NCBI GenBank assembly: GCA_914767715.1
Contig: OU612074.1
Span: forward strand, 8,819,501-8,883,500
From: Membranipora membranacea
Lineage: Eukaryota; Bryozoa; Gymnolaemata; Cheilostomatida; Membraniporidae
Length of the DNA stretch: 64,000 bases
Direction of reading: 5' to 3'
The position numbers and the translations under genes were made by a program. Shown here piece after piece: positions 37,801-49,554 of this stretch; within the stretch, counting starts at the first letter, position 1, and each line of letters opens with the position of its first letter. Under the pieces are notes generated by a model. The model made no database searches, had not been told where the DNA came from, and saw only the letters and a list, made by a program, of their open reading frames with translations.

Positions 37801-39922
37801 ATTATATTTTTAGGTAGGTCTGCAAGAAAAATGCCATTGTAACATATATATATATAATGAGATATAGTTAATGGCACCCAGCTGTGCACGATTTCCCCCC
37901 AGACAATCAAAAACCACAAGCAGTATATAACTATCATTGAAGGTTTTCCTCTGATATCCTTACTCTGTGATTTGATCCCATGATGCAATGCTTGTTCACA
38001 CATCCCAGTGACATTCACTTTCCTTAACAAATTTCTTTTTTTTTCCTTTTTCCTCTTGGCACATAACGAAAAGCATTTTTTTTCTTAAGGATGATTATGA
38101 TGCCAATAAAAGTATTTTGAAAAAAATTATTCCATTATCATTGACTATATGATCCGATTTGAATCCTTAAATCATTGCATTGGGGAATTCATATGTGAAA
38201 ATAGTAACAGAGAAATGAGAGAAATGAATTGCAAAATATGGCATCGTTTTGTTTTTAACATAGGCATTATGTATTAAGATCTTGATCTCAATGATGACAA
38301 TTTATTGCAATATTCAAGCGATGAAACATTCCCAGTACAACCCCACCCCATTAAGGCTATGCCGTCATATTGATCAATCCCGGCATGGCATGTTAAATGA
38401 CTTTGATAACCATTCACTTACTGAAACTGTCCTGAATGACAAGGCAGAGTTGTGGTGCTGGGACAATTCTGTTCATCACTCCAATCATCGCAATCATTAT
38501 GTCCATCACATTTGTAGCGCCCACTCATGCATCTACCGTTGTTGCATCTGAAAATTACAATCCGAATGTTAACATCTGATCTCATGGTGCAAATCTTACT
38601 TGCGCATCCCAATGAAATGATTATAAATTGTTATATAAACATTATCGTTGCCTTAAATCCAACTGGAATTCCTAAAACATTGCAGTCTGGGATCTATATA
38701 TGACAATAGATATGATGTGACCTTGATAAAGCTTCACTCACTGAAACTGTTCCGAAGGACAAGGCGGAATTGTGGTACTTGGACAATTCTGTTCATCACT
38801 ATAATCGCGACAGTCGTTATCTCCATCACATTTGTAGCGCCATGGTATACAGTTGCTGTTATTACACCTACAAATTGTAATCGAAACTCTTTTCCAAATG
38901 CTGTAACCGTATCCAGAAACATCAAAGCTGATACGTTGTAAATTGCCACAGAGTTGAGTTATAGATGTTGGGGGTTTAGGCTCTTGGACGATAGCGTGAG
39001 TCAGCGTTCGGTGGGCGGGTTGTGACTCTTATACCTCGGCAGCACATTGCCACATTGTTGTTGCCTGGGGAATATGAGTGATACTTCTGAGACTAAATTG
39101 CTGGTTTATTGAAATGGGAAAATGAAATACTTCCCTCCATGTAGTCACTTACGCAAATTTGTTGTAGCAAATGCAGTTCACTTCGTCTGAAAGATCACCG
39201 CAATCATTATCGCCATCACATTCCCAGGTTTCACGTATACAACGGCCGTTCCCACATTCAAACTGGGAAAACCCACAGCTAGCAGTCGCCTCTATAAAAA
39301 CAAAGAGGTGACAACTTGGAACAATATGCTTTCATCTTTCAATTTGGTTCGCGACATTTAAAATTACCATGTTGTATGGGGAGAGTTATCCTTAGATGGA
39401 CTTAACAGTTAACAGTGAGTGCCCAGAGATTGAGAAAAATTATTGCAGGCTTCAAGACCTCAAAAGGTTATCAGACGAATTCTGGCGTAAAGGTAAGTAA
39501 AGTAAGTTAGTGAGATGTGTTAGGGGTATTCTGAGGAAAGTAAGACAGACTGAAGAAAAAAACAGTGCAGAAACTCAATATTTTGCATAAGTAGCTTCAC
39601 TTTCTGTGGAAACATTGTGTTGCCAAATGAGTAGCTTCTCTTTTTCATAATTGATTGATCTGTTAAGGTAGATTACCGGCTACATGTAGCTAGCTGGATA
39701 ACCACATGGTCAGCCTATTTTGGGACAAACAACTTAGTGTTAGTGTATAGTACAATGGCAACTGCGTAGATTGTGAGACAAAAAGGAGGGTAAGAAAGCG
39801 AACCTAACAAGCTCTAGATGTTACAGGAAAAGGAAGACGGACGCTTACATACCTGATACAAGGAAGAGAACTGATAGCAGCAGGGAACAAAACCTCACAA
39901 ATGAATTCTCTGTCGGCTTCAT
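31879..39922 (-). CDS. Seven-LDLa transmembrane protein with PPxY tail, 10 exons
   Basis: Exons 39853-39922, 39153-39291, 38742-38867, 38422-38547, 34688-34813, 34232-34375, 33791-33913, 33336-33433, 32545-32622 and 31879-32279 join in phase with no stop. Signal peptide [20 protein letters not shown]. Seven LDLa repeats follow; most carry CDGDNDC plus SDE, the Ca2+ site of the family, joined by Thr/Pro linkers such as CPSTTTPP. The last repeat lacks Cys1 (Tyr) and Cys3 (Trp). Transmembrane helix [20 protein letters not shown]. The tail has [11 protein letters not shown] and LPPYPE, both PPxY, and ends STLDTPAAQ. Unlike the two-LDLa gene, tail and C-terminus share one exon. A 3.6-kb intron (34814-38421) contains the foldback element and a piece of the 704-bp family. 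Probably a cell-surface receptor; ligand unknown. Confidence 0.85.
33914..34813. repeat. Tandem exon-plus-intron duplication in the seven-LDLa gene
   Basis: The intron 33914-34231 and the intron 34376-34687 are nearly identical for over 200 bases, spaced about 456 bp, and the adjoining LDLa exons are also close. Related intron sequence recurs at about 38280-38420 and 52320-52536. This shows LDLa repeats gained by duplication of whole exon-intron units. Confidence 0.85.
35428..35658 (-). other. Unidentified 76-codon open frame next to the foldback array
   Basis: Minus-strand frame starting near [20 protein letters not shown] and ending QALISHW before a TAG. Amino-acid composition and balanced base content look protein-like, unlike the AT-rich intron around it, but I recognise no domain and no clear splice acceptor. 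It could be a retrocopied fragment or part of the neighbouring mobile element. Confidence 0.3.
35730..37810. mobile_element. Foldback-like element whose inverted ends are tandem arrays of about 100-bp units
   Basis: The left array (about 35730-36720) has ten direct units of 99-103 bp, each holding AGGGTCGCACCAACCGCACT and CTCAGCCTTCTGAGAGG. The right array (about 37370-37810) has four units in the opposite orientation. The outermost unit of each array shares the private variant CTCAGCCTCCTGTAAAGCTG. The next units share AGTACACTAATAAGG, so the arrays mirror each other from the outside in. About 650 bp of unrelated DNA lies between. It is in an intron of the seven-LDLa gene. Confidence 0.85.
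37807..37975. repeat. Partial copy of the 704-bp foldback element (right arm only)
   Basis: Matches the segment near 23725-23877, from GTCTGCAAGAAAAATGCCAT to the terminal CCTTACTCTGTG. It directly adjoins the outer end of the right tandem array, so one element may have landed in the other. Confidence 0.8.
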
Positions 39923-41410
39923 AACTTCATCAATCCAGTGAACTAGATCGGTGTTATGATAGAGATATATAGTCCCTTGTCCCTGTAACTCAGTACTGTC
40001 CTGACAGCGTTCACTTCAGATGAGGAACTTTCGAGCAATGGCAGTGGGTGTCAATGATGATAAGGACACATAATACTCTTACTATGTTATCAGGAAAAAG
40101 ATAAGAGATTTAATATAAAACAAACTATCGAATTAAATTAAGAGGATATACTAGACACGTGAATGTGTAAATATTGGTGATCAGTGATAAGATAAAGTCA
40201 TCAAATTCTATTTTTGATGTTCAATTACTCATTCGCTCTGACCAGGTATTATATATGATGTAGCAGTAGCATTACCTGGTGTGGCCAGATCTAGAGGATG
40301 TAGCTCAGTATTTATGTATTCAGCCAACTTGGAAGACAATCAACCATAATTTAAACTTTTTTTTTTGCAATATGACTTTTTCGACGGCCCTATTTAACAG
40401 ACCTCTAACAGTGCGAAAGACATTTACTAACTTCAAAAGAAATACTTAAATATTTATCTTATTTTGAAGTTTTGTGACATTTAAATACTGCTATAATCAT
40501 GTAGGTTTCAATTCAAGTGAGCAAATGGTAAGGGGAAATTTCTTATATATGTTTTTAAAATGAGAGGCACTCTGGAATATTATAACAGCCAAGAAAAGAA
40601 AATAAAAGTAACTTTAATTTTCTAGAACGTTGTAATTTCAACATCCAAAAGATAGGAAAGGATATTTTGGTGTTCACTGTTATGGGTTCATGTTTTCAAG
40701 TTGAAGCTCTTGTAAAAGTAGTCTACATTAGCGAAGTTCTGATGTTTTGTTAAGTATGGCTTGGGAATTCCCTGCCATAGCCTAGGACATTATACAACCC
40801 CACTTATGCATTAGAATTAATGTGTAATAATTTATACAGACATACGGACACAATAAGGCCGGAAAAGATTACCCATTAGGCAACAACGGCAAAAATGTCG
40901 CGAAAGATTATCCATTAGGCCGTACTGGCAAAAAGGCGGCAGGTTGCTCACAACTGTTAGAAAAGCGTCATCATTGTGGTAAAGCACCCAATTCCAGTGC
41001 CTAATCGAAAAATGTAATGATGTTAGTGTATTCCCTGCAGGATGCTGAAGGGTTTCTTTATGTCATTTCCCTATATTGTCGCATAGAAATCCCACAATGC
41101 AATGTTTTGGGAATTTCCAGTTGGAGAATAGTCAAAGATGATAGAATAATGTATGTAACCTAGCATCTATGATCTTCGGTTAATCAGTAAATAATCGTCG
41201 GGAGTGAAAGAGGCAAATTTTGAGGGATAAAACTAAAACAGTGGTGATGGTTTGTTGTATACAGGTAACACCAGCAGTCATATCGTGGCTGATGTCTTTG
41301 TGAGGAATGTACTGGACCACTGTATATATTCTGACAGTGCTTTTGGAAAAATCCAGTAATAATAATAATAATATTCAGGGGCAAGATTAGCTCTTGCTTT
41401 TATTTGGCAG
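39923..41410. other. Intergenic stretch between the seven-LDLa gene and the plus-strand fragments
   Basis: No exon found. At about 40372 there is a short copy of the repeat CGACGGCCCTATTTAACAG, related to repeats at 58530 and 60236. At 40865-40925 a near-repeat of AAAGATTACCCATTAGGC appears twice. Confidence 0.4.
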
Positions 41411-41515
41411 GTGCAAAGGCCAGAACTGGACAAGTTTGAAGGACAGGATCTCTTCCTAACAATCGTCGTGTCATTGCTATCGCAACAGTGTCAAATAAAA
41501 TGCAACATCCGGTTA
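41411..41515 (+). pseudogene. Truncated tail exon of an LDLa-family gene
   Basis: After TTTGGCAG the sequence follows the start of the tail exon of the seven- and five-LDLa genes (GAKARTGQV, then NNRRVIAIATVSNKMQH), with an in-frame TGA at about 41441 and loss of similarity after about 41515. No other exon of that gene type is nearby. It sits at the edge of the inverted duplication, so it may mark the breakpoint. Confidence 0.75.
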
Positions 41516-41579
41516 ATTGACTTTACCTTGCTGAGATATAGGATATAGGTTTTGTTGCTATAGTTATACGGTCTTCCAA

Positions 41580-41775
41580 AGACTAAGGAATGGAGGTGCT
41601 TTGGGGCACAGCTGATTTGTTCAGGGCAAAGTAACTCTCAGTTTGCAGGTGGGCCAGAACAAAACTCGGGCACAGAGTCCAGTAGACAATGTGTAGTGCG
41701 TAGCAGGATTTGAATACTAAACCGTGTTAGAGGGAAGGCACTCTAACCAACTGAGTTACCTGCTACTCCAATACA
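41580..41775 (-). repeat. tRNA-derived SINE, duplicate of the one at 27283-27480
   Basis: Same sequence inverted, with a few substitutions; A box GTAACTCAGTTGGTTAGAG on the minus strand. Confidence 0.75.
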
Positions 41776-41941
41776 GGTGTTCTTGGGTTAAAGTCTAGTA
41801 CAAATCACAATGAGCAAGTGATGGCCTTGCTCTAGCGCCTACCAATGCACATGCCATCATGACATGCCAAAATCTTTGCAAAGCATATCAACGAAAAACC
41901 ATTCAAATCAAATTATTTTCTTCCCGAGCAGATAGCGGAGG

Positions 41942-42804
41942 TTCTTCCAGAAGAAGTGGATTCAGCTATGCCGGAGTTATTGGGGGTGTGAGCAGCGTTG
42001 TTGTGGCTATAGTTATTGTTTCAATAGTAATTGGTAAGTTCATATTCGTTGAGGAAAATGTGAGCAAGGTCATAGTTCTATCAGTGTATCCAACAAAATA
42101 AACCGATCACAATCTGATCAAAAGCTGGACGATAGAATGAGAGTAGGAACGTAATGACCTTTGACCTTGAGGTGGACACTGCAGAGATCCTGACACAACT
42201 GACAGCAATGGGTTTATATATTTAATGCAACAGGGCTCTCCACAACTATCATTGATGTAGTGAACAGCAGACTAACGCTAAAACATACGGTAAACTGCAT
42301 TGTGGGACACAATTCTCAGTTTTCCTTTGTTATTATTCAAAGGTGTGATAAAAAGTGGAAAAATGAGAGCTTGGCATGCTAGAAGAACAGGACCTGCTTT
42401 CATAATCGCCCTCCAGTGTCTACAGTGTCAAACGGAATGCATCACCAGCCTCCTCCAAAGTACCCAGGAGGTCCAGCTATGCAGCCCAATCAACCTGGAT
42501 TTGGGGCTCGACAAGCATATCCTAATGGTTACTCTGCACACTCCGGTGGTTATCCTATGTCAGGGATGGGTCCCCATCCTGGTGCACAACCTGGTCCGTA
42601 TGGTGCTCCACCTTATGTAAACCCTCCTCCATATCCAGGGGTTCAGCAGCACCAGCCGCCAATGGCTACTGGCTTTCTAGGCGTGCAAGCACCGTCGGAC
42701 GAGGGGCAAAAGTCTGGGGGGCTCAGACTACCCCAGCCCCAGCCTCCGATGGGTACTGGGTTCCCCAGCACCTCACAAGCACCACAGCAACAGCCGCCCA
42801 CTGA
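41942..42804 (+). pseudogene. Broken inverted copy of the two-LDLa gene (membrane and tail exons only)
   Basis: 41942-42033 matches the transmembrane exon 27021-27122 of the intact gene, and 42343-42804 matches its tail exon. Defects: one base is missing at about 42397 so the tail frame shifts; the donor after the tail is GTCAGT instead of GTAAGT; the block with the last exon is deleted (the flanks corresponding to about 25.8 and 26.15 kb are joined near 42945); there are no LDLa or signal-peptide exons upstream. A short insertion (near 42692-42735) splits the QPP repeats. It may still be transcribed but cannot make the family protein. Confidence 0.85.
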
Positions 42805-43859
42805 GTCAGTACAATCAGGCAGGCTTTACAAACCCATCTTGTATTAAGTTACTTTCCCATAATGCATCATCCCTGAGAAGTTTATTTCTCTCTTTCCATA
42901 CTCAAACATTTTCTGATGCACTCACCATCACAACAGCATTTGCTCACCTAAATAGTTTTAAAGAGGTAGAACCCCATCCTGCCTCACAATTATAGAGCAG
43001 ATTAAAAGTTGGTTGAAGGCAAGGGAAGGACTGGCCCCACTATGATGTAACGATATCCATCACTGTTTTTCTACGTCGTCATAAGGTCGGTATCTGCCTT
43101 CATGTGGTAGCTTCTGACTAGCAGAGGAAACAGAATGCAAGATTACTTCCGTGCCAGTAAAATATACACTACAATACAATTAAAACTGTACACTATTGAT
43201 CTATTTCTCAGAATGTTTACTTTGCAGTTTAATGTGCGTGCTGTGGCTATGTGCTATATACTGACTCAATATATTTTTGATATATAAATTTACAATTTTA
43301 AAGTAAACCTTTTTGACCATTTGGAATGAATACATGTTTCTGTTCTCAGTTTTATTGTATGGATGATCATGGTCTCATTAGTGTCTTTTCCGGCTACACA
43401 ATTATCTCAAAAATTCTTTTTTTTTATACAATATAATATATATAACTAGAGTTTGGAATCTTTTGGATCATGTGTCAACGAATATACATGAACCGTTTTC
43501 TTCCTGGTCCAATAGGTATGCGTACGGGTAATTTCCATACCATCCGTCCAAAGCTGATAAGTTGTTTCCCAGGACTGTCCCTAGTCGAATCAATGGAGGG
43601 GGGGGGGGTAGCTCTTGCTTAATGAATGGAAACAAATAGGTGTTGCTCATAGTAGATATGCCAAATATACAGATAGCCAAACATTCAATTGGTATGTCTG
43701 TGCTTTTGACCATTTTCACCTTTCCGCTGAAAATCCTACTAAAATCCCCTCTACTGACACGGCGTGTCAGTAGAGGGGGGCAATTCCAACGGGGGAAAAA
43801 TGGAGCAAACTTGATCTAATTTAAACCCTCGACATTGATCAATAATTATAAAATTTCAT

Positions 43860-44580
43860 AGTATATGAAAATAAATGTGTGAAAGTGTCTGAGCATAGCC
43901 TTGAGTACAACCCCTATATACAAATGCTATCCACCCAATATGTTAAACCTTCTACCCCTACACTTGTTTTAAATGATACTGCTATTGCTTTTAGTGATAA
44001 AGTTAAATATCTTGGTGTATTAGTTGATGATAAGCTGCGTTTTAATGATCATGTGCATGGTATAGTTTCAACCGCCTCTCAAAGGATGTATGTAGTCAGG
44101 AATTTTGTATTTTCAAGCTCTAAATATGCTTTTTAAAAGTTTTATTGTATCACGAACCTCCTATTGCTTACCCATTATTTTTAAAAGCTTGTATGCTGCT
44201 GACAAGCAACGCCTGTGTAAAATTTTCAAGGACGCTATAAAGTTAGGCATTGAACATCCCGACATTTATACCATGATGGACAATCAGACACGAACACTGG
44301 CCTTACGCTATATTCACGATGAGGATCATTTCATCACTGATTTGTTGAGTAAATGTCCATCTGGCAGATACCGTACAGTAAAACATAGAAGCTCACTGGG
44401 GAGAGACTGTTTGCTGCGTCATTTTAAACGAAATGCTTTTTTAGACAGAGATTTGATTTTTTATTCCAAGTGTCTTCGCTTTTTCTTGCTGATTCAAAGT
44501 GCCAGCAACTACACTGTATTTCGCGCTCATTTTTTCTTTTCATAATGCTGTCAGTGATAGTAATAAAATCCATCCATCCA
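43860..44580 (+). pseudogene. 3' fragment of a LINE reverse transcriptase
   Basis: Two overlapping frames with a shift near 44130 match the region after the catalytic core of non-LTR retrotransposons: VKYLGVLVDDKLRFNDHV, then KSFIVSRTSYCLPIIFK, then a C-terminal domain with GRYRTVKHRSSLGRD. It parallels the same part of the LINE at 55869-58985 (TTKYLGVEIDQKLRFEAHI). The 3' end carries a short CCATCCATCC tail, as in CR1/L2-like lineages. It is 5'-truncated. Confidence 0.85.
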
Positions 44581-44872
44581 AATATTCACCCATAGTGTTG
44601 TGTGTTTTGTGTGTAAAACACTTAGCAACATGTCAACCTAAAAGGTTTCACTTTGTATTGTTTCATTAGAAGCACCAGGCACTTGGTCCATTTTCGTTCT
44701 ATGGCCTGTTTTCATACACAAGTACCTGTATAGCCCCTAGTCAATGCTACTTATAGCAGGTCATTTTTTCTTGACTTCATGGTGTTGAGCAAGCACCTGT
44801 CAAGGTATTGTCATCAATGATTGGCTGAGACTCGGATTAGGTAGAAATACACAGGGACCATCTATAACAGTT

Positions 44873-47392
44873 ATGAAGCTGCTGAGAGAAAATCCATCTG
44901 TGAGGTTTTGCTTGCTGCTGCTATCAGGTGAATAATTCCATACTTTCTATTGGATGGCTAGGTTTTCGTTCATCATTACTCGATGTTTTGGGATTTGGCG
45001 CAGCAATTTTCCCCGGGTAAGCTGAGATGTTGTACGTTGCCCTCGAGAAGTGAAAAGTAACTAGAATTTAATTCAACTCGAAGTTATTTAAATCTTGGCT
45101 AGCTGAGGTGGACGTTTAAATAAGATAACGAAGTAAAGACAGTGACTCAATTTAAGCTAGCCCTAAATTAAGCTAATTAATAGTGATATGGCAAAATGTT
45201 CTTCCTGCATTTACTTATCTCCTCTCAAAAACCCACAGACATCTAAAGTCTCGTTACCTCGGCCACTCCAAAACTTTACTCCTCTACAGTGTTTTAAAAT
45301 CTTGTTGGCTTGAAAAACTTGCATGGTATGTGATTAACACACAGTCTCTCACAATCACATATTTATACATTTTTTCTACGTTGTCAGGTGTGAATATTCG
45401 GGTGAATGCATTCCGCACAGTTGGTTATGTGATGGCCATAGTGACTGTTCTGGTGGTGACGAGGAACATAACTGTGACACAACCGGTAAGTGTCAAAATA
45501 TAAAAACTTGGTTCATGGAACCTGGAAAAAAAAGATAAGCCTAACAACAAGACATGATAAACTTTGCGCGAAGCACGCACTGTTATCAAGTAACCCTGTA
45601 TTCTGACAATGAAATGCCATAAGCCATATGCCTTATGTCATAGGCCATATGCAATATTAATCTTGTCTTCAGGTGTTTTTGGTTAATATTTCATACACTG
45701 CATGTGATCTGTGATGTGCCTGCAATCACCTTGTTTTCACACCAATGGAAAATATCAAGCTGAGATACCAATATATATTAGTATAGAGGTAATTTGTAGG
45801 CATATATCACAAGTTGCTATGCAGCCCTTTTCGATGTGATGAAAAAGTACGGAACACTGGATTGACCCTTTTTGGTAACTTTTTTTTAATGCTTTATTGG
45901 CTTTTTTTAACACTTCATTTTTAATACTTTTAACATTTCACAATTGTTGTTGTTTTACAGATAGCACTGCTGACATTTATGTAAAGCCGAAGGTCAAATT
46001 TCCTTTCTACGGTGGAATAATAATAGGATATTTCTTCATCGTTGTAATAGGAATCAGCGTTCCAGTCGGATGTGTATATTGTGAGTAAAGAATTATAACA
46101 TCTCTACTTATTTTAATTTTCCCAACAATAAAAGGCCAGTGGAAATGATCGGATAACTAGAATTAAGGTTATTGGGATCAAAGTGATTATACGGGTAGGG
46201 GGGGGGGGGGGGGGGGGTGTTGGTGGATACCGGGCGGGGCAAGAGTCTGCTGGGCTCTGGCTACTACTATGCTGGACCTGCTTTAAACTTGCTTATTGTA
46301 GCATATGTGCACAGAGGGGCTGACATTCTAAACCTATATGTGCCTTAATGTGTAGAGTTTTATGGCCAAATAATTAGTATAATGATAATTAATGATCAAT
46401 TATTACATGGGGTCAAAATATTCCATCTGTAATCAGGTAATGCTTATTAAGGGATATGGTTCCAATAATAGGTATATAAGCTATACCTGATAATTCCAGT
46501 CCTATTTGGTCGATATCACAAAATCACCATGGGACTCCTTCAAACAATGTTGAGGACCAGTTGTGCAAAGAGCCATCAATTCACCACATCCACTGATGTG
46601 TCAATTCTCTCACAACAACAATTGTACATCTGTAAGACCATGAGAGCAATTCCATGCATAGTTTTCGGCGACACCACAATGAAGTCACCTGATTTTCACG
46701 CAAAATGACCACATTGTTTATGTATAGAATAAACCATTATCTGAATCAATGGTTTCAGGGGCTGCCAAAAGGCGGGCAGCTAATGCGGCTGAATCTGAGT
46801 GCCGGAGGCAACATGCAGAGAAAGCTGCTGCTGATCGCCGAGATGCAATAGCGGCAGTATCAGCGGCGGTGCACATTCAGCCTCCAGCTGGAACATCAAA
46901 TCTGATCTAAACAGGAGCAGTCTTTGCCAACAAATCCTACTATCACTTGCCTTGAAATAATGCAGCGACAGCACAAAATCAACCCGCACAGGTCATAGTA
47001 CAAGGGGGTGAAGGTCAGATACTCAATAACACCCAGAGCCAAGCAGCAGTTCCAGACTACAAACCAACACCTGTATATGGTAATGTCCCAGGGTGATTAA
47101 AAAACTGCCTTGTATAGATGTACACTGCCTGTTTCAATGAGCAATATGTGTAGCTCGGAGTGGCGCTTCGCACATCTAATATCCAAAGTTCAGCTGTTGA
47201 GTTGATCGATTGACGATATAGCACCAGGGCCTAGGCCCAAAGACAATTATGAAGCGTTATAAGATTTGTAGGACTGAGCCTCCAGCATACGGAAGTCTTT
47301 ATGCAGGCTACCAACTTGACACTCAGCCTATCACCACAGTAACAATAAAGCAGCAACAAAATGGGTTAGTCCATTTGATAGGAACATTATAA
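44873..47392 (+). pseudogene. Broken inverted copy of the single-LDLa gene at 20223-22704
   Basis: Exons correspond at 44873-44927, 45389-45485, 45961-46080, 46758-47090 and 47272-47392. Defects: the first exon lost about 91 bases, including Cys1, and its new donor leaves the wrong phase for the LDLa exon; the tail has TAA at 46908-46910 (TCA in the intact gene) and TGA at 46953-46955 (GGA in the intact gene). The LDLa exon is otherwise well kept ([13 protein letters not shown]), so decay is recent. A poly-G tract lies in an intron near 46199-46217. Confidence 0.88.
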
Positions 47393-49554
47393 CCAGTGCA
47401 ATCCTAGAGTATCTATTTGCTTCTCTAATTTGTATGCAGGAAATGATAAATATTTGGTGTTAATTTGAATCATTAATTATCAATTATCAATAAACTCTTA
47501 AAAAACAAAAATAAGATGTGATAGTGTAGAACTCTATAAAACGGTTTCAGAATAACTGCGATTTCTTGGTTACATTATGACCAAACCATAGATCCCTAAA
47601 ACTAAAAAATTAAAATGAATTTACAAGCAATGTTACATTGAATTACATTATATTACAATAAAATACATAAATTAAATATTTTATATAATATTATACAATA
47701 TGATATTATATAACAATGGTCTTACTTATTTTTTCAGAGTTTCTGAGGGCACCCCGCCAAGATACCCCAATCTGGCCAATCAGGTTATGGCTCCAGTGGA
47801 TTTCTAATCCTCGATCTAAATCGGATCGGATCTGGATCGAATTTTTATTTATTTATATATTTTTATTTATTATGATACCCGAGACAAGCTATAGATCAAT
47901 GTGTTGTTTTATACGCCCAGGTCTTTAACTTGAGGAAACAGAGCCTTACTGGTAAAAATACCATCTCCACACACGCCTTATATCCATCATAACAGTTATA
48001 ACATTTTCCAGATGGTGTGCCTAGATTGCTATATTTTTGACAATCAGGATGTATGTTTTACCAACACACGTTTTAATAATCTAACAACGCATTTTGATAG
48101 TTCTCTAAACATAAAGGTATTACTTATATGTATTTCTTATGTTACAAATGGTGCCTCCGTACTTGCTCAACTAATCTTTCTATTGTTATAAGCACGCTAT
48201 CACATTTTAAACTAAATACTAATCCCATGTATCGGTATGTATTGGGCCTTAAACCAACGTCACTTCAACATATGGAAACATTGTGATTAGGCCTTACATT
48301 GTGACTGTATTTGTCAATACAATGATGCTCCACTTTGGCGGGTCCTCAAACATCAAATGAAAATGTTTCACACATTACTGTCAGGAGTGTTTGGGTGGGG
48401 GCAACACCACCACCCACCCATCCATCCCCAACAGCCTGCCCAGGCTACTTTACTGTAGCGTTTTCTCATTTTGATGCAGCACCATGATGCTGGAACAGTA
48501 TTGGAAGGTTGTAGTAGTTTACCACTTTGTATCACAAGCATGAGTGGATAACTCTTAATTGATTCAACCTAATCATTTATCAATCATCATACTAGGGAGT
48601 TTGGGACCTCTAAACTCCCTGATCAAACCAGGGAGGGTGTGATAACCCTTCCACCCTGAAAGTAAGGCTGTAAAACATCAGAAGGCCTATGTTAGCCTGG
48701 GTAGGCTGCCTACATAGGCTAGGCCTATATATCTAATCAATTTTTATCAGTGGAACTCAAATGATCAGACTTTACACACTTGCTTCGAATGGAAGGTAAA
48801 AAATTGACATAAGTGATAGAAATGGGTAGCAGGAAAATATTTTCGGTGTATTCATTGGCTCATATAACAAGACATATATAATCAGTATATGATAAAGATT
48901 TTATTTTATATAAAGATTAAAAATTCAGTGAAGAAAACATGTCTGTCTTAGACACACAGTCTGTAATTGTTGATAGTTGCAAACATTCAATAGTCTACTA
49001 GGTAAAATACAGCACCTGTTACTGAAAAGTCAGATGATAAAAAATCTGTCATATATAGAACATTCTTAAATAAGTATTTTTGTAGCTCATGGTCAGCAAA
49101 CCTACAGGCGATGATTCGTAGACTTGCTTAATTGTATTCTGTCTCATGATGACAAAGTTTGACGTTCTAAAGACCTTGAAAGGAAGGTGGCGTGTTGCGG
49201 TAATGGATATTACTAGGCTTGCATATTAGTCTGCTTTGGTATCGCGAGGATAGACAGAGTTCCTTCCAACAGAAGGAACAGTCAAAGAGTTGTACGTGTT
49301 TCATGATGATGTTTAACAAGAGTTACAAATCTTTCTAAAGCAAATATATAAATTAATCCGATTTCAGTGAATTGGGAGAGTAGCAGACCTTTCCAGGGGA
49401 GGTATTGTATGGTATTATTTGGCTACAAAATAAAAATTTCCTGCCTCATGGAAATTTTCTTAGAAACCATATCTGAGATAAATAACACCGTTCCAGAGCA
49501 CTGGACAACCAGATATATATACATATCAAGTTTTTTATTCAAATGAGCTATACC
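47393..49554. other. Intergenic stretch: end of the inverted duplication, then 3' flank of the five-LDLa gene
   Basis: Up to about 48190 it mirrors 19.4-20.2 kb. From about 48300 it matches 30640-31878 and 63118-64000 in direct orientation. A short palindrome around AGGGAGTTTGGGACCTCTAA and AACTCCCTGA (about 48594-48640) is kept in all copies. No exon seen. Confidence 0.6.

Larger units (their letters stand above)
41520..48190. repeat. Right arm of a large inverted segmental duplication (partner 19410-27540)
   Basis: Colinear inverted matches include the SINE, the transmembrane and tail exons of the two-LDLa gene, and all five exons of the single-LDLa gene with their introns. Non-matching islands are the 43.74-44.59 kb LINE segment here, and the 704-bp and 287-bp elements on the left. 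The unique spacer between the arms is about 14 kb. Confidence 0.92.
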
